Origin: Burkholderiales bacterium Ga0077544
GTDB lineage: Bacteria > Pseudomonadota > Gammaproteobacteria > Burkholderiales > Burkholderiaceae_D
Reading direction: 5' to 3'
Length of the DNA: 64,000 nt
Assembly: GCA_001464355.1 (NCBI GenBank)
Contig: LNEU01000015.1
Coordinates: 186,001 to 250,000 of the forward strand
Positions 43,357 to 51,971 of the stretch are shown here, one piece after another. How positions within the stretch are numbered: the first letter of the stretch is position 1; every line of letters begins with the position of its first letter. A program made the translations under genes and the position numbers. Below the pieces are notes generated by a model that worked only from the letters and a program-made list of their open reading frames with translations, searched no databases and was not told the origin of the DNA.

Positions 43357-46323
43357 ATGCTGTTAACTCGCAAAAGCAACGCTGCAGAGCGTTCTCCTGC
43401 CCGCTTCTCATCCAGCCTTGCCGATAGTCTGTCGCGCGCCTTGCCGACAATGGACAGGCGCGGCTTTCTCAAGCGTTCCGGTATCGGTATCGGCGCCGGG
43501 ATTGCAGCAGCGCAACTGGGTCTGATTCAGAAAGCAAAAGCCGCAGAGGGTGGAAAAGCTGCGGCAGGTGGTAGCAAGATTGAAGTCAAACGCACTATTT
43601 GTACTCATTGTTCGGTCGGTTGCGCATCGGATGCGATAGTCGAAAATGGCGTATGGGTCAGGCAAGAACCGGTGTTCGACTCGCCGATCAATCTTGGTGC
43701 GCATTGCGCCAAGGGTGCCGCATTGCGTGAGCATGGTCACGGAGAATACCGGCTGAAATATCCGATGAAATTAGTGAATGGCAAATACCAGCGTATTAGC
43801 TGGGATCAGGCGATGAATGAAATCACCGCCAAGATGCTGGATATCAAGAAAGTCAGTGGCCCGGATTCTGTTTTCTTCGTAGGCTCCTCCAAACACAATA
43901 ATGAGCAAGCCGCGCTACTGCGCAAATTCGTTTCCTTCTTCGGCACCAATAATACCGATCATCAGGCCCGTATCTGTCACTCGACCACTGTTGCTGGCGT
44001 AGCCAATACCTGGGGTTACGGAGCAATGACGAATAGTTACAACGACATGCAGAATTCGAAAGCTGCGTTGTATATCGGCTCGAATGCTGCAGAAGCACAT
44101 CCGGTTTCCATGCTGCACATGCTGCATGCTAAGGAAACCGGCACCAAAATGATTGTCGTGGATCCGCGCTATACGCGTACTGCAGCAAAAGCCGACCAAT
44201 ACATACGCATACGCTCAGGTTCTGATATCCCATTCCTGTGGGGCGTGCTGTATCACATCTTCAAAAACGGCTGGGAAGACAAGCAGTATATTCATGACCG
44301 CGTCTATGGCATGGAAAAAGTCAGAGACGAAGTCATGAAATGGACGCCGGAAAAGGTAGAAGAAGCCTGCGGCGTACCAGAAGCAGAAGTCTATAAAGCA
44401 GCAGAAACGATGGCAAAAAATCGACCATCGACTATCGTATGGTGCATGGGGCAGACGCAACACTCTATCGGTAACGCGATGGTGCGTGCATCGTGCATTC
44501 TGCAACTGGCCTTGGGTAATGTCGGTAAATCCGGCGGCGGCACGAATATTTTCCGTGGTCACGATAATGTACAAGGCGCGACAGACGTCGGCCCTAACCC
44601 TGATTCTTTGCCTGGCTATTACGGCTTGGCAACCGGTTCATGGAAGCACTGGTGTGCAGTGTGGGGTGTTGATTACGAATGGGTGAAAAAGCAATACGCT
44701 TCGCAAGCCATGATGGAAAAATCCGGCACTACCGTATCGCGCTGGGTTGATGCAGTTCTAGAAAAGAGCGAGCACATCGATCAGGAAAATACCGTCAAGG
44801 CAATGCTGTTCTGGGGGCATGCTCCAAACTCGCAAACACGCGGCCTCGATATGAAAAAGGCCTTCGATAAACTCGATTTGCTGGTCGTGATTGATCCTTA
44901 CCCATCCGCAACGGCAGCGATGGCCGCCATGAAAGTCGATGGTCAGGAGCTCAATCCGAATCGTGCCGTTTATCTATTGCCTGCGGCAACTCAATTTGAA
45001 ACATCCGGTTCGGTGACGGCTTCCAATCGTTCCTTGCAATGGCGCGAAAAAGTGATTGAGCCATTGTTCGAATCGCGTACCGATCACATGATCATGTATC
45101 AGATGGCGCAAAAACTTGGTTTTGGTAAAGAACTCGTTGCCAAGATCAAACTGGTTCCGGGTAAGGGCGGCATGATGGAGCCGGAACCGGAATCGATGCT
45201 GGAAGAGATCAATCGCGGCACATGGACTATCGGCTATACCGGGCAGTCGCCTATGCGTCTGAAGGCGCACATGCGCAACATGAATTTGTTCGATGTGAAA
45301 ACGCTGAAATGCAAGGGCGGTAAGGATGCGGTCAGCGGTTACGATATGACCGGCGACTATTTCGGTTTGCCATGGCCTTGTTACGGCACACCGGAATTGA
45401 AACATCCCGGTTCGCCCAATCTTTATGACACGTCCAAAACGATGATGGATGGCGGCGGAAATTTCCGCGCCAATTTCGGTGTGGAAAAAGACGGCGTCAG
45501 TCTGTTGGCTGAAGACGGCTCGCACAGCCTGGGTTCCGACATCACCACCGGTTATCCGGAGTTCGATCACATTCTGTTGAAAAAACTAGGCTGGTGGGAC
45601 GACCTTACCGATCTAGAGAAAAAAGCTGCAGAAGGCAAGAACTGGAAGACAGATCTTTCCGGTGGGATTCAGCGTGTGACGATGCAAGTGCATGGTGTAC
45701 ATCCATGGGGTAACGCGAAGGCTCGTGCCGTGGTATGGAATTTTCCTGATCCGGTACCGCTGCATCGTGAACCTATCTACGGTACACGTCCGGATTTGAC
45801 TGCCAAATATCCGACGCACGAGGACAAGAAAGGTTTCTGGCGCATGCCGACTTTGTACAAGTCGTTGCAAGACAAAAATATTGAAACCAAGCTATATGAA
45901 AAATTCCCGATCATCCTTACTTCGGGACGTTTGGTCGAGTACGAAGGCGGGGGCGAAGAAACACGTTCCAATCCTTGGCTGGCCGAATTGCAGCAAGAGA
46001 ACTTTGTCGAAATCAATCCAAAAGCTGCAAGCGATCGCGGCATACGCAATGGTGATTTCGTGATCGTCAGCACGCCGACTGGCGCGCGCATCAAGGTCAA
46101 GGCAATGGTGACCATGCGGGTGGGTGAAGATACTGCTTTCATACCGTTCCATTTCTCTGGCTGGTGGCAGGGAAAAGACATGATTGATTCGTATCCGGAA
46201 GGCGCAGCTCCTATCGTGCGTGGTGAAGCAGTCAACACGGCGACGACTTACGGCTATGACTCGGTCACGATGATGCAGGAAAGCAAGACGACTATTTGCA
46301 ATATAGAAAAGGCGGCAGCGTGA
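43357..46323 (+). CDS. fdhA: Formate dehydrogenase catalytic subunit, Mo/W-bis-MGD, Cys type
   Basis: 988-residue periplasmic catalytic subunit oxidising formate to CO2. The Tat motif DRRGFLKRSG occurs at about residue 33, behind an unusually long pre-sequence. The [4Fe-4S] cluster is held by CTHCSVGC...HCAKG (about 85-125). The metal ligand is Cys207 in ARICHSTTVAG, encoded by TGT; this is not a selenocysteine TGA enzyme. His208 and GAMTNS follow as in FdnG. The molydopterin-binding domain at the C-terminus (EGGGEETRSNPWLAEL, RNGDFVIV) is intact. Confidence 0.95.
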   Translation: MLLTRKSNAAERSPARFSSSLADSLSRALPTMDRRGFLKRSGIGIGAGIAAAQLGLIQKAKAAEGGKAAAGGSKIEVKRTICTHCSVGCASDAIVENGVWVRQEPVFDSPINLGAHCAKGAALREHGHGEYRLKYPMKLVNGKYQRISWDQAMNEITAKMLDIKKVSGPDSVFFVGSSKHNNEQAALLRKFVSFFGTNNTDHQARICHSTTVAGVANTWGYGAMTNSYNDMQNSKAALYIGSNAAEAHPVSMLHMLHAKETGTKMIVVDPRYTRTAAKADQYIRIRSGSDIPFLWGVLYHIFKNGWEDKQYIHDRVYGMEKVRDEVMKWTPEKVEEACGVPEAEVYKAAETMAKNRPSTIVWCMGQTQHSIGNAMVRASCILQLALGNVGKSGGGTNIFRGHDNVQGATDVGPNPDSLPGYYGLATGSWKHWCAVWGVDYEWVKKQYASQAMMEKSGTTVSRWVDAVLEKSEHIDQENTVKAMLFWGHAPNSQTRGLDMKKAFDKLDLLVVIDPYPSATAAMAAMKVDGQELNPNRAVYLLPAATQFETSGSVTASNRSLQWREKVIEPLFESRTDHMIMYQMAQKLGFGKELVAKIKLVPGKGGMMEPEPESMLEEINRGTWTIGYTGQSPMRLKAHMRNMNLFDVKTLKCKGGKDAVSGYDMTGDYFGLPWPCYGTPELKHPGSPNLYDTSKTMMDGGGNFRANFGVEKDGVSLLAEDGSHSLGSDITTGYPEFDHILLKKLGWWDDLTDLEKKAAEGKNWKTDLSGGIQRVTMQVHGVHPWGNAKARAVVWNFPDPVPLHREPIYGTRPDLTAKYPTHEDKKGFWRMPTLYKSLQDKNIETKLYEKFPIILTSGRLVEYEGGGEETRSNPWLAELQQENFVEINPKAASDRGIRNGDFVIVSTPTGARIKVKAMVTMRVGEDTAFIPFHFSGWWQGKDMIDSYPEGAAPIVRGEAVNTATTYGYDSVTMMQESKTTICNIEKAAA

Positions 46324-46386
46324 TTATCTGCAGGAAACGAAAGGCAAACCGTTGAACGTGGATAAAACAGCTAAGGAGACATCAAA

Positions 46387-47016
46387 ATGGCACGAATGAA
46401 ATTCATCTGCGATGCAGAGCGCTGTATCGAATGTAATGGTTGCGTGACCGCCTGCAAGAACGAGCATGAAGTGCCGTGGGGCGTAAATCGCCGCCGCGTG
46501 GTCACTATCAATGACGGCTTGGTGGGGCAGGAAAAATCGATTTCGGTCGCCTGTATGCATTGTTCCGATGCGCCATGCATGGCAGTCTGCCCGGTCGATT
46601 GCTTCTATCGCACCGACGAAGGTGTGGTCTTGCATGACAAGGATATCTGCATAGGCTGCGGTTACTGTTCTTATGCCTGTCCGTTCGGTGCACCACAATT
46701 TCCTTCCAACGGCACGTTTGGCTTGCGCGGAAAAATGGACAAGTGCACATTCTGTGCCGGTGGCCCCGAAGACAACGGCTCGAAAGCAGAGTTTGAAAAA
46801 TACGGTCGTAACCGATTGGCTGAAGGCAAGTTGCCGGCCTGCGCGGAAATGTGCTCGACGAAGGCTTTGCTGGGTGGCGATGGCGATGTGATTGCCGATA
46901 TCTTCCGCGCTCGCGTTCTGCGTCGTGGCAAGGGCAGTGAAGTCTGGGGTTGGGGTACGGCTTACGGTAAGGCGCCAAATCCGGAGGCTAAGGCGCCGGT
47001 GGAGAAAAAATCATGA
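46387..47016 (+). CDS. fdhB: Formate dehydrogenase iron-sulfur (beta) subunit
   Basis: 209 residues with four ferredoxin-type cysteine groups: CIECNGCVTACK, CMHCSDAPCMAVCP, CIGCGYCSYACP and a mixed C-terminal set CTFC...CAEMC. These transfer electrons from the catalytic subunit to the cytochrome b. Unlike E. coli FdnH there is no C-terminal transmembrane helix, so membrane attachment depends on the cytochrome subunit. AAGGAG Shine-Dalgarno. The stop overlaps the lipoprotein gene by 4 bases. Confidence 0.95.
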   Translation: MARMKFICDAERCIECNGCVTACKNEHEVPWGVNRRRVVTINDGLVGQEKSISVACMHCSDAPCMAVCPVDCFYRTDEGVVLHDKDICIGCGYCSYACPFGAPQFPSNGTFGLRGKMDKCTFCAGGPEDNGSKAEFEKYGRNRLAEGKLPACAEMCSTKALLGGDGDVIADIFRARVLRRGKGSEVWGWGTAYGKAPNPEAKAPVEKKS

Positions 47017-47240
47017 TGCGCGCACTGTTGATCTCATTAGCTGCAATCGCGATGGTCGGTTGCAGCGAGAAGAGCCAGTCGCAAGCCGATGCACGTGATT
47101 CAGGCGATGTGGCCCCTTACAAAGGCGCAGCGAACGATCCTTATGTTATCAAAGGCTGGACCGCTGGCAATAAGACCGAATGGGATACGCAAATGCGTAA
47201 CCGTGCTCAATTGCAGAACGAATACGTGAAAACCAATTGA
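47013..47240 (+). CDS. Small lipoprotein of the formate dehydrogenase operon
   Basis: 75 residues with a lipoprotein signal peptide ending in AMVGC, where Cys17 is lipidated. A short hydrophilic mature part follows (YKGAANDPYVIKGWTAGNKTEW). Translation is coupled to fdhB (ATGA) and the next gene is the cytochrome b subunit 22 bases on. I do not recognise a family. Embedding between the beta and gamma subunit genes suggests a part in complex assembly or anchoring (inference). Confidence 0.8.
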   Translation: MMRALLISLAAIAMVGCSEKSQSQADARDSGDVAPYKGAANDPYVIKGWTAGNKTEWDTQMRNRAQLQNEYVKTN

Positions 47241-47262
47241 CGCGTTCGCGAGGAGAATAATC

Positions 47263-48417
47263 ATGAATACATGGTTCGCCAAACTCGCCATAGGTTTGTC
47301 GCTTGTTTTTGCGGCACATGGCGTTGCGCTGGCCCAGTCGAATGAGCCTGTCGTCACCAATAAAACGGAAGCAACAGCACCGCCGGCTGTGCAGAATATG
47401 TCGAATATTCAATCCGACGATATCCTGTACATGAAGCAAAATCAGGTTGAACGTACGCAGGTTCAACCTGGGAATCTTGCGCCGGTTTATCGCCAAATCA
47501 AAGAGGGCGGGGAGCATTATTCCAGCCTGCCAGCACTGGAATCCGGTGTATTGATCCAGCCTAAAGCTCAATTTCCCGGCCAGGCACGTGCGACCACGGC
47601 CGGTGAAGCTTGGCGTCAATACCGCAATGGACCACTGATGACTTATGGCGGCTGGTTGATCATTGTTGCTGTTGTCGGGATTGCAGCATTTTACTTTGCG
47701 GTTGGTACCATCAAATTAAAAAACGGCCGTACTGGTCGCTTGATCGAGCGCTTTACCTCCTTCGAGCGCATCTCGCACTGGACGGTTGCCATCAGTTTTC
47801 TGACTTTGGCATTGACCGGGCTGATCATGTTGTTCGGTAAATATGTCGTCTTGCCGGTATTCGGGCACACTGCTTTTGGCTGGCTCGCGTATGCATGCAA
47901 GAACGTGCACAATTTTGTCGGCCCGGTGTTTACCGTAGCGCTGATCGTCATGTTTGCGATTTTCGTCAAGGATAACTTCCCGGCCAAAGCCGACTGGCAA
48001 TGGCTGAAAAAACTGGGTGGTGCACGTGGCCACGCGAGTGCCGGACGTTTCAATGCGGGTGAAAAATTGTGGTTTTGGGGCGGACTGGTCTTTCTGGGCT
48101 TGATCGTCAGTGCATCAGGTTTTGTGCTGGATATGCTGGTGCCAGGTATTCTTTACACGCGCGCCAATATGCAAATCGCCAACATTATTCATCTGGTGGC
48201 TGCCGTACTGGTATTCAGCGCATCGCTGGCCCATATCTACATCGGTACGCTGGGGATGGAAGGTGCTTATGAGGCAATGTCAACCGGTTATGTCGACGAT
48301 GCGTGGGCCAAGGAGCATCACGATATCTGGTATCAGGATATTGAAAGCGGCAAAGTGCCACGTATTCGTAGTGAAAAGAGTGCAGATAAACTCGGCATCC
48401 CGGCCAAGGCTGTCTAA
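47263..48417 (+). CDS. fdhC: Formate dehydrogenase cytochrome b556 (gamma) subunit
   Basis: 384-residue membrane anchor passing electrons to the quinone pool. A cleavable signal peptide (ending ALA-QSNEP) and about 100 periplasmic residues precede the first helix at about 128; E. coli FdnI has neither. Four further hydrophobic segments carry haem-ligand histidines in FERISHWTVA, CKNVHNFVG, IIHLVAAV and LAHIYIG. The large N-terminal extension is typical of the betaproteobacterial form. GAGGAG precedes the ATG. Confidence 0.93.
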   Translation: MNTWFAKLAIGLSLVFAAHGVALAQSNEPVVTNKTEATAPPAVQNMSNIQSDDILYMKQNQVERTQVQPGNLAPVYRQIKEGGEHYSSLPALESGVLIQPKAQFPGQARATTAGEAWRQYRNGPLMTYGGWLIIVAVVGIAAFYFAVGTIKLKNGRTGRLIERFTSFERISHWTVAISFLTLALTGLIMLFGKYVVLPVFGHTAFGWLAYACKNVHNFVGPVFTVALIVMFAIFVKDNFPAKADWQWLKKLGGARGHASAGRFNAGEKLWFWGGLVFLGLIVSASGFVLDMLVPGILYTRANMQIANIIHLVAAVLVFSASLAHIYIGTLGMEGAYEAMSTGYVDDAWAKEHHDIWYQDIESGKVPRIRSEKSADKLGIPAKAV

Positions 48418-48427
48418 GGAGACATAC

Positions 48428-48754
48428 ATGAACAAGTTACTGATTACATTGATGGGCTTGATGGTCATGAGTGTGGCTTCCGCAAAACTGCCACCCTTGC
48501 GCGATGAAGCCAAAGCCAAAGCCGATGAAGCCAAGAACAAGACAGCTTGGAGCGACAAAGTCGCTGCTTACCAGTTATGCCTGGCTCAGGATAAGGTCGC
48601 TGCAACCTACCTGAAACAGAAAGACAAACCAAAACCTGCGGTTGAAGTCCCTGCATGCACTAATCCAGGACCGTATGTGGCGTTGCAGATTGCTACGACG
48701 ACGGTTGGTGTGGCAGATGCGAAACCGGTGCCTGCGGCCGGTGCGAAAAAATAA
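48428..48754 (+). CDS. Periplasmic protein of the formate dehydrogenase operon
   Basis: 108 residues from ATG 48428 with a strong AAGGAG; the track shows it only as the tail of a longer ORF starting at 48110. A signal peptide ends at VASA-KLPPL. The mature part is Lys- and Ala-rich with two cysteines (about 51 and 77) that may form a disulfide, and a C-terminal Ala/Pro tail. No family recognised. It begins 10 bases after the cytochrome b gene, clearly in the same operon. Confidence 0.82.
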   Translation: MNKLLITLMGLMVMSVASAKLPPLRDEAKAKADEAKNKTAWSDKVAAYQLCLAQDKVAATYLKQKDKPKPAVEVPACTNPGPYVALQIATTTVGVADAKPVPAAGAKK

Positions 48755-48780
48755 GCTGATTTGATCAGCCTGGGCAATCT

Positions 48781-48824
48781 GCCAATCTGACGGTGGATTG
48801 GCTTAGAGTGATGAGCTCTAAGCC
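48781..48824 (+). other. Two overlapping hairpins at the end of the fdh operon
   Basis: GCCAATC/GATTGGC (48781-48787 with 48796-48802) shares three bases with GGCTTAGAG/CTCTAAGCC (48800-48808 with 48816-48824), so full formation of one excludes the other. Only CCTCTT follows, not a clean T-run. It could be the operon's terminator or a processing site. Confidence 0.5.
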
Positions 48825-48835
48825 CCTCTTGCCGT

Positions 48836-48951
48836 TATAATCCCTGCTGTGCCAAGAAGAAATGCAATGTCTTGCGACATCTGCTTCTTGTTGCGCGCCA
48901 CGCATCATGTAAATACATGAATCCGATAGTGAACAAGGCTGTTAACCTTGT
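48836..48951 (+). promoter_or_regulatory. fdhD leader: -10 box and a series of three hairpins
   Basis: TATAAT at 48836-48841 is followed by a compound hairpin (CAAGAAG/CTTCTTG at 48853-48859 and 48884-48890, with inner ATGTC-TTGC-GACAT). Then come a palindrome CATGTA-AA-TACATG at 48906-48919 and ACAAGG/CCTTGT at 48933-48951. The fdhD ATG is at 48967. A structured 5' leader is inferred; no matching -35 is clear. Confidence 0.45.
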
Positions 48952-48966
48952 CCAAAATGAGTTGCC

Positions 48967-49812
48967 ATGTCGTATCGTCCAGAATTTACCGCCACGTCTA
49001 TCAAGTTGACGTATGACGTCAATGCCGTCAATGAAAGTACGCAGGTTTCGACGATTGAGATTCCTGCCGAACGCCCATTGACGGTGTATGTCGATGACCG
49101 TGAACTGGTAACGTTGATGACCTTGGGCGCAGCACCGGAAGCGCTCACGCTCGGTTATCTGCGCAATCAGCGGTTAGTGCAGGCTATAGAAGAAATCGTT
49201 TCCATCCATGTGGATTGGGATAAGCATGCCGTGTCGGTAACGACGCGTAGCGGCATCGAGAATATTGAGGCGCGTACGGCCAAACGCGTGGTGACCACAG
49301 GCTGCGGTCAGGGCACGATGTTCGGTGGTTTGATGGATGAAGTTGATACGATTGTCCTGTCACCAGACGCAAGATTGAAACAATCGACGCTGTATAAAAT
49401 CGTCAATAAAATCCGCACGCAGGATTCAGTCTATGCAAAAGCCGGTTCCGTGCATGGTTGTGGCTTGTTTTCATCCGAAGGCGAACTGCTGTATTTCATT
49501 GAAGATGTGGGTCGTCACAATGCGGTCGATGCGATCGCAGGCATCATGTGGCTGGAAAATATCAGCGGTGCCGACAAGGTGTTTTACACGACCGGCAGGC
49601 TGACATCCGAGATGGTGATCAAGGGCGCGCAGATGGGTATGCCATTCCTGATTTCGCGTTCGGGCACGACGCAAATGGGCCATTTTGTGGCAGAAAAAGT
49701 CAATATGACTTTGCTGGCGCGCTGCACCGGCAAGCATTTTTTGCTGGTAACAGGCAAGGAGCGCATGGTCTATGAACCGGAATTGCTGGATATTCCACTG
49801 CACGTGGCATGA
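48967..49812 (+). CDS. fdhD: FdhD, formate dehydrogenase sulfur-transfer protein
   Basis: Passes sulfur from a cysteine desulfurase to the Mo-bis-MGD of formate dehydrogenase, needed for activity. 281 residues with the conserved SVHGCGLFSSEGELL and EDVGRHNAVDAIAG motifs and the C-terminal ISRSGTTQMG. The sulfur-carrying loop reads TTGCGQGT: Cys113 corresponds to the first Cys of the E. coli CxxC, while the second is Gly. Probably a lineage feature rather than damage, as all other motifs are intact. Confidence 0.94.
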   Translation: MSYRPEFTATSIKLTYDVNAVNESTQVSTIEIPAERPLTVYVDDRELVTLMTLGAAPEALTLGYLRNQRLVQAIEEIVSIHVDWDKHAVSVTTRSGIENIEARTAKRVVTTGCGQGTMFGGLMDEVDTIVLSPDARLKQSTLYKIVNKIRTQDSVYAKAGSVHGCGLFSSEGELLYFIEDVGRHNAVDAIAGIMWLENISGADKVFYTTGRLTSEMVIKGAQMGMPFLISRSGTTQMGHFVAEKVNMTLLARCTGKHFLLVTGKERMVYEPELLDIPLHVA

Positions 49813-49868
49813 TGCTATTCACAGTAGGCTCAGAATATATACGCTGCGTAAACTGAAGCCTTCCTTCG

Positions 49869-49887
49869 ACGCACAATTGGAGTGCGT
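49869..49887. promoter_or_regulatory. Dyad upstream of the tungstate/molybdate permease gene
   Basis: ACGCAC-N7-GTGCGT forms a perfect 6-bp inverted repeat, followed by TTAAAA and about 60 bases later by the permease ATG. It is a possible operator; it does not match the ModE consensus. Confidence 0.35.
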
Positions 49888-49947
49888 TAAAATTGCGCCA
49901 GAAAAATAAATCGCGATGCTATTCGTCGCACTCATCCCTCATTTCTC

Positions 49948-50652
49948 ATGCCATTAATTGACGCCACCCAGGCTGCTTTCGGTTTGCTCTTTTCGGGCGA
50001 TCCTGTGCTTTGGCGAATTATCTGGATCTCGCTGAAAACTTCAATTGTCAGTTTGCTGATTGCCGCTCCGATCGCGGTACTGATTGGTTACCTGATTGCC
50101 ACCCGAGAGTTCACAGGACGGCGTGTCGTTATTTGGATCGCCCAGGCTGCCTTGTCGCTGCCTACCGTTTTGATTGGCTTGTTATTGTATTTGTTGTTGT
50201 CACGACAAGGCCCTTTCGGTTCGCTGCAATGGCTATTCACCCAATCCGGCGTCATTCTTGGTCAGATACTGATCGTATTGCCAGTGTTAATCGCCTTCAC
50301 GCTGTCTGCTGTACAGGCGGCTGATCCAAGGCTGGCAGAAACGGCGGTTGTGCATGGCGCTTCCGGCTGGCGCGTGATGCTGACCGTATTGCATGAAGTG
50401 CGTTTTGGCGTGATGGCTGCCGTGATTAACGGTTTCGGGCGTGTCATTTCCGAAGTTGGCTGCGCAATGATGGTCGGCGGGAATATCGCGGGTGAAACGC
50501 GCACGATTACGACGGCGATTGCGCTAGAAACCAGCAAGGGCGAATTCGCCCAAGGTATCGCGTTGGGAATTGTATTGGTAGCATTTGCACTGCTCATCAA
50601 TGCCGGCATGATGCTATTACAAGGCGATACACGTCCTGCGAGGAATATGTAA
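49948..50652 (+). CDS. tupB: ABC permease, tungstate (TupB)-type
   Basis: 234-residue inner-membrane permease with about five helices and the cytoplasmic coupling motif (AETAVVHGASGWRVMLTVLHEVR). The LPTVLIGLLLYLLLSRQGPFG region and FGRVISEVGCAMMVGGNIAGETRT are typical of TupB/WtpB-like oxyanion permeases. The ATPase gene overlaps by one base. Tungstate or molybdate as substrate fits the position next to fdhD; which metal cannot be told from sequence. No binding-protein gene (tupA) lies in the window. Confidence 0.85.
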   Translation: MPLIDATQAAFGLLFSGDPVLWRIIWISLKTSIVSLLIAAPIAVLIGYLIATREFTGRRVVIWIAQAALSLPTVLIGLLLYLLLSRQGPFGSLQWLFTQSGVILGQILIVLPVLIAFTLSAVQAADPRLAETAVVHGASGWRVMLTVLHEVRFGVMAAVINGFGRVISEVGCAMMVGGNIAGETRTITTAIALETSKGEFAQGIALGIVLVAFALLINAGMMLLQGDTRPARNM

Positions 50653-51323
50653 TGGACGCATTATTATCAATTCGTAAGCTGAAAAAGAACTTTGATCAAC
50701 GTCAATTGCTGAATATAGACCATCTGTCGATTGCTGCCGCACGGGCATATGTGTTGACCGGCTGGAATGGTTCAGGAAAAAGTACATTGATGCGCATTCT
50801 GGCCGGGCTGGAATCGGCCGAAGCAGCGGAGGTGACCTTCCGCGGCGAGGTCGTCAATCTGTCACCGTATCCGCGTGTCATGCGAGATGCAGTCGTCTAC
50901 GTGCACCAGCATCCAGTCATGTTTTCTACCAGTGTTACCGACAATATTGCTTACGGCTTGACGGTGCGCGGCGTGCCTAAGCACATCATTGCTGAGAAGG
51001 TGGAAGAAGCGATCGCGTGGGCCGGCATTGCGCACTTGCGCAAGAGTATTCCTACATTTTTATCCGGTGGAGAAAAACAGCGTGTCGCTTTGGCGCGTGC
51101 GCGTGTTTTGGCGCCAAAATTGTTACTGCTGGACGAGCCCACTGCGAATCTGGATGGTGCGGCACGCGAGCAGGTAATCGCACTCATCCCGACACTGGTA
51201 AGTGAGGGTAGCAGTGTCATCATGGCTTGCCATGATCGTGATCTGATCGCGTTACCCGGTGTGCAGCGTTTGAAATTGCGCGACGGCACACTGGAAGTGA
51301 AAGAGATCAATCTGCCGCACTAA
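50652..51323 (+). CDS. tupC: ABC ATPase, tungstate (TupC)-type
   Basis: 223-residue ATPase partner of the preceding permease. Walker A TGWNGSGKST at about residue 37, signature LSGGEKQRVALARA, Walker B LLLLDEPTANLD and a switch His in MACHDRD. No C-terminal TOBE domain, in line with TupC rather than ModC. The ATG overlaps the permease stop (TAATG). The next gene on the opposite strand converges 24 bases later. Confidence 0.85.
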   Translation: MDALLSIRKLKKNFDQRQLLNIDHLSIAAARAYVLTGWNGSGKSTLMRILAGLESAEAAEVTFRGEVVNLSPYPRVMRDAVVYVHQHPVMFSTSVTDNIAYGLTVRGVPKHIIAEKVEEAIAWAGIAHLRKSIPTFLSGGEKQRVALARARVLAPKLLLLDEPTANLDGAAREQVIALIPTLVSEGSSVIMACHDRDLIALPGVQRLKLRDGTLEVKEINLPH

Positions 51324-51347
51324 CACGGTGTGCGCTGCAGATAGCGT

Positions 51348-51971
51348 TTAAGGTAGACGCAATGTGAACAGCGCTCCGCCGGCTGGCAAAGATTGTAATT
51401 GGGCACTGCCGTTGCGGCCGTCATTTTGATGCGCGTGTGCGATGGCTGCACACAAAGCCATACCCAGCCCGGTCGACGGCTTTTTCTCTGTCACTCCCAA
51501 TCCAGGGCCATCATCCTTAATTGTGAAGACAATCTCTCCATTTGATTTCATGCATGCGATGCTGATCTCGGATTTCGCAAAACGCAGTGCATTTTGCAGC
51601 GCTGCATCCAATGCCATTTCTGTCAGATGTTCATCGAAAAATGCGATCGCAGGCATGTTCTTGTCATTGATCGTTATCGATACTTTCGGCTCGCTGGCCT
51701 TATGAACTCGCGAATGATTGCGAACCAACGCCCGCAAAAAATCGCCAGGGCTTATTGCTTCAATACGGGCATGCAGGCCATGTTCGGATGCTTTGTATAG
51801 CGTCAAAAAGCCAATCAATTTTTCGCGCAAGGTGATGCAAGTCGTGTGCGCTTGCAGTGCTTTTTCATGATTGAGGTCTGCCGTTAAAGTGGATAACTGT
51901 CCTTCCAGTGCACCCAAGGCATTTTTCAAGTCATGTACGATGACAGCGGCAAGTTGCGGGTTCATGCTCAT
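51348..51971 (-). CDS. Minimal sensor-less histidine kinase
   Basis: 207 residues. The H-box IVHDLKNALGALEGQL lies at the extreme N-terminus (His13). A HATPase domain follows, with ALDAALQNALRF (N-box), IKDDGPGLG (G1) and STGLGMAL (G2). There is no input or membrane domain, so the signal must come from a partner. The ATG overlaps the stop of the receiver-TPR gene by 4 bases, which points to a functional pair. Confidence 0.83.
   Translation of the reverse strand: MSMNPQLAAVIVHDLKNALGALEGQLSTLTADLNHEKALQAHTTCITLREKLIGFLTLYKASEHGLHARIEAISPGDFLRALVRNHSRVHKASEPKVSITINDKNMPAIAFFDEHLTEMALDAALQNALRFAKSEISIACMKSNGEIVFTIKDDGPGLGVTEKKPSTGLGMALCAAIAHAHQNDGRNGSAQLQSLPAGGALFTLRLP

Noticed and set aside
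44974-45570. 198-aa minus-strand ORF inside fdhA
   Set aside because: Antisense shadow of a strongly conserved gene; no domain or start signal.
43357-46323. Possible selenocysteine formate dehydrogenase
   Set aside because: The catalytic codon is TGT (Cys207) and no in-frame TGA or selenocysteine insertion hairpin is needed or seen.
48110-48754. 214-aa ORF overlapping the cytochrome b gene
   Set aside because: Its first half is an out-of-frame shadow of fdhC; the real gene starts at 48428 behind AAGGAG with a signal peptide.
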